From assembly GCA_937996825.1 (NCBI GenBank), contig CALKUJ010000168.1:1-10844 (forward strand): a stretch of DNA of 10,844 nt, written 5' to 3'. The notes beneath the pieces are model-generated. The model was not told the origin of the DNA, made no database searches, and saw nothing but the letters and a program-made list of their open reading frames with translations. Made by a program: the position numbers and the translations under genes. The stretch comes from an uncultured Polynucleobacter sp. GTDB taxonomy: Bacteria > Pseudomonadota > Gammaproteobacteria > Burkholderiales > Burkholderiaceae. Shown here piece after piece: positions 6,233 through 10,844 of the stretch. Position 1 is the stretch's first letter; every line of letters begins with the position of its first letter.

Positions 6233-6970
6233 TTAATTGCGTTGCCACACATCATCAACCAATACTTCTAAAGGTTCAAACTGTGCTTTGTAAGACATTT
6301 TAGGGCTTTCTTCGATGTAGTAGCCCAAGTACAAATAAGGTAGTTGAAGTTTTCTGGTTTGTTCTATTTGCCACATGATGGCAAATGTTCCATAACTGGC
6401 ACCTGGATTGCTCGTATCAAAGAAGGTGTAAACAGACGATAAGCCACTTTGAACCACGTCAATGATGCTCACAATCCTTAACTTGCCTGGTTCTTCTCCA
6501 TGAGGACCATCTCGGAACTCGATCAAACGACTATTGACTTTGCTTTGCAATAAGAACTGTTTGTATTGGTCTTGATCATCTCCATCCATGCCGCCGTGAA
6601 GATGGCGATCATGCTGGTAAGACATATATAGATAGTAGTGCTCTTGGAAAAATTCTAAGTGACCAATTTTTACTTCAAGATCTTGATGCTTTTTAAACGC
6701 ACGTTGCTGGTATCGTTTGGGCTTGAAGCGCTCGATATCTACGCGACATGCGATACAAGCTTTGCAACCATCACAGTATGGTCGATAGGTATACAAACCA
6801 CTGCGACGAAAACCACTGGCAACTAATTCACCATAAACATCCGCATGAATCAAATGAGTGGGGGTTGCAACTTGAGAGCGAGCTTGTTTATGCGCTAGGT
6901 AACTGCACTCATAAGGCGCAGTTGCGTAGAACTGAAGGGTGGTGAAGGGGAGCTCTTTTAATTTACTCAT
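6233..6970 (-). CDS. bpt: Aspartate/glutamate leucyltransferase (bacterial N-end rule)
   Basis: Bpt transfers leucine from Leu-tRNA to proteins with N-terminal Asp or Glu, creating a primary N-degron that ClpS hands to ClpAP. The 245-residue protein begins MSKLKELPFTTLQFYATAPY, close to the family norm. It shows the Cys-containing ATE N-terminal domain (C22, then C66, C69, C72 and C75 in YCDGCKACIAC). The GNAT-like C-terminal domain follows, with SSVYTFFD, SYGTFAI, PYLYLGYYI and MSYKAQFEPLE. I chose ATG at 6970 because it forms an ATGA overlap with the aat stop. The alternative TTG at 6988 would add only MAKPSK. Proteins of this family are often labelled arginyltransferase, but the bacterial short form is expected to use leucine. 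Aat and Bpt side by side gives the cell both tiers of bacterial N-degron marking. Confidence 0.95.
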   Translation of the reverse strand: MSKLKELPFTTLQFYATAPYECSYLAHKQARSQVATPTHLIHADVYGELVASGFRRSGLYTYRPYCDGCKACIACRVDIERFKPKRYQQRAFKKHQDLEVKIGHLEFFQEHYYLYMSYQHDRHLHGGMDGDDQDQYKQFLLQSKVNSRLIEFRDGPHGEEPGKLRIVSIIDVVQSGLSSVYTFFDTSNPGASYGTFAIMWQIEQTRKLQLPYLYLGYYIEESPKMSYKAQFEPLEVLVDDVWQRN

Positions 6971-7707
6971 CTTGCTTGGCTTAGCCAATATCTCAAAACA
7001 CCCTTATTAAAACGCCAAACAGGATTTATTGCAGTAGTTTTATCGCGCACGTGAGTTAAAAATTCATCGCGTGGAATAGGGTGTCCGCCCAATGAGCTCA
7101 AATGAGCAGTTTCTTGCTGACAGTCAATCATCTCGATGTCTTGGTCAATTGCCCAAGCACAAAGACTAGCGAGGGCTATTTTAGAGGCGCCTGTTTTTTG
7201 AGAAAACATTGATTCACCAAAAACCATTTTGCCTAAATTGACGCAATACAAACCACCAACCCGTTGACCTTGATAGAAAACTTCAACGCTGTGCGCATGC
7301 CCTTGCTCGTGTATTTGGCCATATGCATGCATGATGGCGTGGGTGATCCAAGTGCCATCTTGACCTGATCTTGATTGTGTTGCACAGGACAGGATGGTCG
7401 CATGGAAGTCCTCATCAACCTTGACTTCCCAATCTTGGTCCATCAAAACAGCTTTAATTTCTTTTTTGAAATTTTTACTGATTTTGAAGTTTTTAGGTCT
7501 TAATACCATCCTTGGATTGGGTGACCACCACAAAATAGGTTGGCCATCGGAGTACCATGGAAAAATACCTTGGTGATAGGCGCGCAATAATTGTTCAGCG
7601 CTGATATCTTCGCTAACTGCTAATAAGCCAGGAACTTCTGGATCCGGATCGGCATCACTCCATGGTGATGGAAAGGGATCATTTGGTTGTAGCCAAGACA
7701 AACCCAT
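6967..7707 (-). CDS. aat: Leucyl/phenylalanyl-tRNA--protein transferase
   Basis: Aat attaches Leu or Phe from charged tRNA to proteins with N-terminal Lys or Arg, marking them for ClpS-ClpAP. Counting from ATG at 7707 (246 aa), the family motifs are complete: PGLLAVSEDIS (26-36), YHQGIFPW (44-51), WWSPNPRMVL (60-69), WITHAIMHAYGQIHEQGHAHSVE (120-142), GGLYCVNLG, FGESMFS (163-169), ASKIALASL and MIDCQQETAHLSSLG (193-207). The N-terminus is uncertain. TTG at 7716 overlaps the Nudix stop as TTGA and would add three residues (MIA), so coupling through that start is possible; ATG at 7707 is the more ordinary choice. A GGAAAA stretch upstream is the only ribosome-site candidate. The stop TGA overlaps the bpt start. 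Confidence 0.95.
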   Translation of the reverse strand: MGLSWLQPNDPFPSPWSDADPDPEVPGLLAVSEDISAEQLLRAYHQGIFPWYSDGQPILWWSPNPRMVLRPKNFKISKNFKKEIKAVLMDQDWEVKVDEDFHATILSCATQSRSGQDGTWITHAIMHAYGQIHEQGHAHSVEVFYQGQRVGGLYCVNLGKMVFGESMFSQKTGASKIALASLCAWAIDQDIEMIDCQQETAHLSSLGGHPIPRDEFLTHVRDKTTAINPVWRFNKGVLRYWLSQAR

Positions 7708-7712
7708 AGCAA

Positions 7713-8285
7713 TCAAATTTTCCGATCAATGCGTTCATCGTAGCCAACATCATCTAAATGAGTTGCAATCTGATTAACCTCATTCAGACGACCCAGCCTC
7801 TTATCCTGAAAATACCATTCAAGCGTCTTTCGAACCGTTGGAAACGCCAATTCATTCCAGGGAATATCTTTTTCAGAAAATAGCTTAACTTCTAGACTTT
7901 CAACGCCTGCTTGATACTTGGGTTCAATGAGTTTTGCCAAATAAAACAAATGTACTTGTTCTACGTGCGTGACATTTAATAAAGAGAACAAAGGTCCGAT
8001 TTCAACGACAGCACCTGCTTCCTCAAAAGTTTCTCGTATGGCGCCAGCTTCAGTGCTTTCTCCAACTTCTAAAAAGCCAGCTGGCAATGTCCAATAACCA
8101 AGGCGCGGATGAATGGCTCGTTTGCACAAAAGCACTTTGTCTTGCCATACAGGAATCGTACCAACCACATTGCGAGGATTTTCATAATGGATGGTGTTGC
8201 ATCCTGAACAAATGTGCCTTTCCCTTGTGTCATCCACAGGTGTTTTTAAAGTCACGGTTGAACCGCATTTGGGGCAAAAGTTCAT
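7713..8285 (-). CDS. Nudix hydrolase with N-terminal zinc ribbon
   Basis: A 190-residue pyrophosphohydrolase that cleaves a nucleoside diphosphate linked to another moiety. Residues 1-35 form a zinc ribbon with two CxxC pairs (C4/C7 and C26/C29). The Nudix box is complete: G70, E76, R84-E85, E88-E89 and G91 in the spacing Gx5Ex7REUxEExGU, with the metal-binding glutamates intact. The segment LGYWTLPAGFLEVGES is typical of the COG1051-like ADP-ribose or NAD-related group, but sequence alone does not give the substrate. It is too short to be a full NudC NADH pyrophosphatase. The ATG at 8285 lies 14 bp after the PabB-PabC stop, without a clear ribosome site, and the stop overlaps the alternative aat start. 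Placement after a folate-branch gene raises the option that it acts on dihydroneopterin triphosphate; this is speculation. Confidence 0.9.
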   Translation of the reverse strand: MNFCPKCGSTVTLKTPVDDTRERHICSGCNTIHYENPRNVVGTIPVWQDKVLLCKRAIHPRLGYWTLPAGFLEVGESTEAGAIRETFEEAGAVVEIGPLFSLLNVTHVEQVHLFYLAKLIEPKYQAGVESLEVKLFSEKDIPWNELAFPTVRKTLEWYFQDKRLGRLNEVNQIATHLDDVGYDERIDRKI

Positions 8286-8299
8286 TGCAATATTATCGT

Positions 8300-10111
8300 T
8301 TAATTTGCTGTTCTAACGATGCCACGCAAGGCGTTGGTGAATATCACTTCATCGGCATTCAAGACATCTTCACGCGTGATATTTTGTTCAGCGGCTTGAT
8401 ACCTTGTATCACTCATCACTACAGATCTCATCACACCTGGTAGGCAGCCAGATGCTAGGGGAGGTGTTAGCCATCGGCCATCTTTTTTGATGAAGACATT
8501 TGATCTGCCACCCTCTGTTACAAATCCCTGTTCATTGATAAACAAAGCATCGAAAGCACCTAATTTCTCAGCTGCTAGCCAAGCTTGGTCATACAGTTTG
8601 CGACGCGTTACCTTGTGACCGAGTAAATGATCTGATGATGACATCGTTGTATCAACTCCCAAAAGATCACTGGCCCAAAGAATGGGACCTGGATGTACAT
8701 CTTGTATCACAGCAGTTTTCACGCTCAGTAGACCATCAGCTGATAAATCCAAGCGAAGTCTGTGTATCAGTTTTGCATCAAGTTGTGAGCAAGCTTCTTG
8801 AATCAGACTGCTGGCTTTGTTTGAGTCAAACTTAATTTTCAATTCTTTAGCAGATTGAGAAATTCGATCAAGGTGCTTATCTAAGCGGCAAGCTTGTCCG
8901 TGCTCTATGCGAATTGTTTCAAATAATCCAATAGGTTCTGCTTGTGGTTGTAAGGCAAATAAAAATCCAGCTTTGGTTTGGCACTCATGCCACTCATCGG
9001 CACTCTCAGAATCAATCGTGATGCCACCACCAACCCCCATTTGAAAATGTTGGTTTTTATCAAGCTCCAAAGTTCTGATCACAACACTCATGCCAAGATC
9101 ACCAAGGCCTGCTTGTGGGCTTGGGTCAAACCATGCAATTGCGCCACAGTATAGATTTCTGGGTTCTGACTCTAGAGTTTGAATCAATTCCATGGTTCTC
9201 TTTTTAGGCGCACCTGTTACAGATCCGCATGGAAAAATTGCTTGCAGTAATTCTTTGAGTCTTAAATTTTCTTTGGATATTGAACTGATGGTTGATGTCA
9301 TTTGTAAAACATCACCGTGTTGTTGAACTTCAAACAAAGATGGGACTTTGACTGAGCCAGGCAAAGATATCTTGCTCAAATCGTTTCTCAGTAAATCAAC
9401 AATCATGACATTTTCAGCACGATTCTTGGTGTCCTCATGAAGTTCTTCAGAACTACTTTCGCCAACCTTGGCGGTACCTTTCATGGGCTTGGTCATCAAG
9501 GTGTTGCCAGTCTTTTGCAAAAACCACTCTGGTGAGCAAGACAAGACCCAGCCATTGGCATGCTCAATGTACGCCCCATAAGGACCAGGCTGTTTTTTTC
9601 TGAGGATGTCGTAGGCGGCCAGTGGTGATCCCTTTAGCTCACCATGGATACGGTAGGTGTGATTGACTTGGTAGGTATCACCAGACTTGATCCAATCATG
9701 AATCTTGGTGACATCACTCTGAAATTGATCTTGTGTGATGCTAGAGGTCATCCTCTCAATCACTGGTGCATTCACCGTTGGATTAGTTTTAATACTGAGC
9801 CACTGATTGACAGCTTCTTTGCTGAGCTTTTGCACATCCTTGAATACCCAAGCTTGTATCCAAGGAGTCTTTGATTCTTTTGGGGTCAAGCCTAATAAAT
9901 GTTCGCCAAGTTCATAGCTAAAACAAGTGACCACATGGTGTTGCCCATGGATGGCTTGTTCAATTTCTTCAAGGGCTGCTTCTAGATCGCCAGCGTTTGT
10001 GGCTTGTATGGCTTTTAATGGAGACTGGTACAGTCTGCTACTTGGTTTATCGCTAGAACTTTGAGCATCATCTAGCAAGATGGTGCAAGAAAGATGCTCA
10101 GAGTCACTCAT
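8300..10111 (-). CDS. pabB: Fused aminodeoxychorismate synthase component I and ADC lyase (PabB-PabC)
   Basis: One 603-residue protein covers both chorismate-to-p-aminobenzoate steps of folate synthesis. Residues 1-115 are a short N-terminal region with the FSYELGE motif. Residues ~120-388 are the chorismate-binding domain: SGDTYQVNHTYR (143-154), KPMKGTAK (208-215), ENVMIVDLLRNDL (233-245), GSVTGAPKKRTMELI (296-310) and the GVGGGITIDS-EWHE end (359-376). Lys211 in KPMKGT is the residue that marks PabB rather than anthranilate synthase TrpE. Residues ~393-603 are a class IV aminotransferase-fold lyase: GLFETIR, a PLP-lysine candidate K500 in LLGHKVTRR, VTEGGRSNVF (531-540) and the ending TNALRGIVR. 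The glutaminase partner PabA is not in the window; it may be encoded elsewhere or shared with TrpG. The start is 3 bp after the cyclophilin stop, suggesting coupling. The lyase half would correspond to pabC. Confidence 0.95.
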   Translation of the reverse strand: MSDSEHLSCTILLDDAQSSSDKPSSRLYQSPLKAIQATNAGDLEAALEEIEQAIHGQHHVVTCFSYELGEHLLGLTPKESKTPWIQAWVFKDVQKLSKEAVNQWLSIKTNPTVNAPVIERMTSSITQDQFQSDVTKIHDWIKSGDTYQVNHTYRIHGELKGSPLAAYDILRKKQPGPYGAYIEHANGWVLSCSPEWFLQKTGNTLMTKPMKGTAKVGESSSEELHEDTKNRAENVMIVDLLRNDLSKISLPGSVKVPSLFEVQQHGDVLQMTSTISSISKENLRLKELLQAIFPCGSVTGAPKKRTMELIQTLESEPRNLYCGAIAWFDPSPQAGLGDLGMSVVIRTLELDKNQHFQMGVGGGITIDSESADEWHECQTKAGFLFALQPQAEPIGLFETIRIEHGQACRLDKHLDRISQSAKELKIKFDSNKASSLIQEACSQLDAKLIHRLRLDLSADGLLSVKTAVIQDVHPGPILWASDLLGVDTTMSSSDHLLGHKVTRRKLYDQAWLAAEKLGAFDALFINEQGFVTEGGRSNVFIKKDGRWLTPPLASGCLPGVMRSVVMSDTRYQAAEQNITREDVLNADEVIFTNALRGIVRTAN

Positions 10112-10114
10112 TGA

Positions 10115-10666
10115 TTATTTGCCAATAACTTTTGCACTATTGATCACGATGGTTGTGGTTGGTACGTCAGCAAAAGGGCGCTTGCTGGTTGTGCTAACAG
10201 CTTTGATTTTGTCGATTGTTTCTGTGCCCTTGATCACCATGCCAAACACAGCGTAGCCATGACCATCTGGACGAGGGAAGTCCAAATTCTTGTTGTTCAC
10301 CACGTTCACAAAAAACTGAGCCGTTGCAGAGTCGGGCACATTGGTTCTTGCCATGGCGATGGAGTACATCACATTGCTCAAGCCATTGTTTGATTCAAGT
10401 GGAATTGGGGCTTTGGTTGCCTTCTGCTGCATGTCGGATGTAAAGCCACCGCCTTGCACCATGAAATTATTGATCACACGATGAAAAATAGTGCCGTTAT
10501 AAAAACCACTGTTCACATATCCTAAGAAGTTCTCAACAGTCTTTGGAGCTTTTTCAGGATTGAGTTCAACAACGAAGTCACCCATGCTTGTTTTGAATTC
10601 AACTTTAGGACCTGCAAAGCTGAGTGTTGATGCAGTCAAAAGAAGGGCGGCTAATAGTTTTTTCAT
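10115..10666 (-). CDS. ppiA: Periplasmic peptidyl-prolyl cis-trans isomerase (cyclophilin)
   Basis: A cyclophilin that speeds proline isomerisation during protein folding. Residues 1-18 are a clear signal peptide (MKK, hydrophobic LLAALLLTASTL, cleavage after SFA), so it should act in the periplasm like PpiA. The 165-residue mature domain is a minimal bacterial cyclophilin with the active-site segment FHRVINNFMVQGG (61-73, catalytic R63), SIAMARTNVPDSATAQFF (102-119) and GHGYAVFGMVIKG (135-147). The Trp that binds cyclosporin in eukaryotic homologues has no obvious counterpart there, as in many bacterial members. ATG at 10666 has no evident ribosome site. It is probably the first gene of the long - strand run, because the tRNA terminator lies upstream. 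I see no strong promoter in the ~55 bp available, although TTGGCA resembles a -35 element. Confidence 0.94.
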   Translation of the reverse strand: MKKLLAALLLTASTLSFAGPKVEFKTSMGDFVVELNPEKAPKTVENFLGYVNSGFYNGTIFHRVINNFMVQGGGFTSDMQQKATKAPIPLESNNGLSNVMYSIAMARTNVPDSATAQFFVNVVNNKNLDFPRPDGHGYAVFGMVIKGTETIDKIKAVSTTSKRPFADVPTTTIVINSAKVIGK

Positions 10667-10720
10667 GAGATCAGTCAGAGATGTTGGAAAGTCTTAGTAT
10701 GCCAAATATATTGAGGTAAT

Positions 10721-10751
10721 AAAAAAGCCCCTCAAATACATGAAGGGCTTT
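10721..10751 (-). terminator. Intrinsic terminator after the tRNA-fMet gene
   Basis: On the - strand AAAGCCCTTCA (10751-10741) pairs with TGAGGGGCTTT (10734-10724) in an 11-bp stem with one U-G wobble and a six-base loop, followed by a T run. It sits about 10 bp after the encoded CCA of the tRNA and before the cyclophilin gene. It therefore isolates the operon from tRNA transcription. Confidence 0.87.
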
Positions 10752-10760
10752 AATCAAATT

Positions 10761-10837
10761 TGGTTGCGGGGATAGGATTTGAACCTATGACCTTCGGGTT
10801 ATGAGCCCGACGAGCTGCCAGACTGCTCCACCCCGCG
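10761..10837 (-). tRNA. Initiator tRNA-fMet (anticodon CAT)
   Basis: A 77-nt cloverleaf read on the - strand from 10837 to 10761, with CCA encoded. The acceptor stem is CGCGGGG against CCCCGCA, leaving the C1-A72 mismatch that distinguishes initiator from elongator tRNA-Met. The anticodon stem carries the three consecutive G-C pairs (GGG/CCC) required for P-site entry. The D stem GAGC/GCTC includes the A11-U24 pair typical of bacterial initiators. The anticodon CAT is at 10803-10801, and the T arm is ATAGG-TTCAAAT-CCTAT. All identity elements for formylation and initiation are present. Confidence 0.97.
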
Positions 10838-10844
10838 TCTGAAG

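Noticed and set aside
6971..6988. TTG start for Bpt adding six residues
   Set aside because: ATG 6970 overlaps the aat stop as ATGA and gives the expected family N-terminus.
8087..8443. Open + strand frame of 118 codons across the Nudix/PabB-PabC junction
   Set aside because: Antisense to two well-supported genes; Cys/His-rich, as expected from reverse-reading of those codons, with no recognisable domain.
10667..10720. Promoter for the cyclophilin-led run
   Set aside because: TTGGCA resembles a -35, and CATACT a -10, but no pair with proper spacing and good match could be assembled, so none is annotated.
10761..10844. tRNA end as an integration site with a mobile element
   Set aside because: No integrase, direct repeat of the tRNA 3' end, or composition shift is seen in the window.
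1..10844. CRISPR arrays, insertion sequences, toxin-antitoxin or phage-defence genes
   Set aside because: No regularly spaced repeats, no transposase or terminal inverted repeats, and every sizeable frame not explained as a shadow belongs to a housekeeping or common accessory family.

Overview
The window looks like ordinary chromosome of a moderately AT-rich betaproteobacterium of the Burkholderiaceae, most likely Polynucleobacter or a close relative. This rests on protein style and gene neighbourhood: an E3 lipoamide dehydrogenase end with the HGSCTDLPP tail next to a phasin, a PabB-PabC fusion, and an aat-bpt-pyrD run. It was not checked by any search. I see no insertion sequence, prophage, CRISPR array, toxin system or rRNA, and coding is dense with no gene-free stretch above about 170 bp.

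Left part (1-4328). The 3' end of a dihydrolipoamide dehydrogenase gene on the + strand meets a convergent phasin gene (804-1340, -). The phasin has a good promoter (TTGACT, 16 nt, TATACT) and an inverted-repeat operator candidate at its start site, in a compact intergenic region shared with a divergent + strand gene pair. That pair is a histone-deacetylase-family (acetylpolyamine/acetyl-amide hydrolase type) protein followed with zero spacing by a drug/metabolite (EamA) transporter. Next on the + strand is an exported penicillin-binding-protein-7-type D,D-peptidase with a cationic linker.

Right part (4353-10844). Everything is on the - strand. A tightly packed run begins with a periplasmic cyclophilin and continues with a fused PabB-PabC (p-aminobenzoate synthesis), a zinc-ribbon Nudix hydrolase, Aat and Bpt (the two bacterial N-degron aminoacyl transferases, overlapping by ATGA), and PyrD (pyrimidine synthesis). 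An IclR-family regulator follows after 52 bp and converges on the peptidase gene. Gaps or overlaps inside the run from cyclophilin to PyrD are -4 to about +20 bp, so a single transcript is plausible. Upstream of it lies an initiator tRNA-fMet gene with its own intrinsic terminator, which separates it from the operon.

No clearly undescribed system is present. The points most worth a second look are the phasin operator, the coupled deacetylase-transporter pair, the Nudix enzyme beside the folate-branch fusion, and the N-degron pair inside a housekeeping operon.
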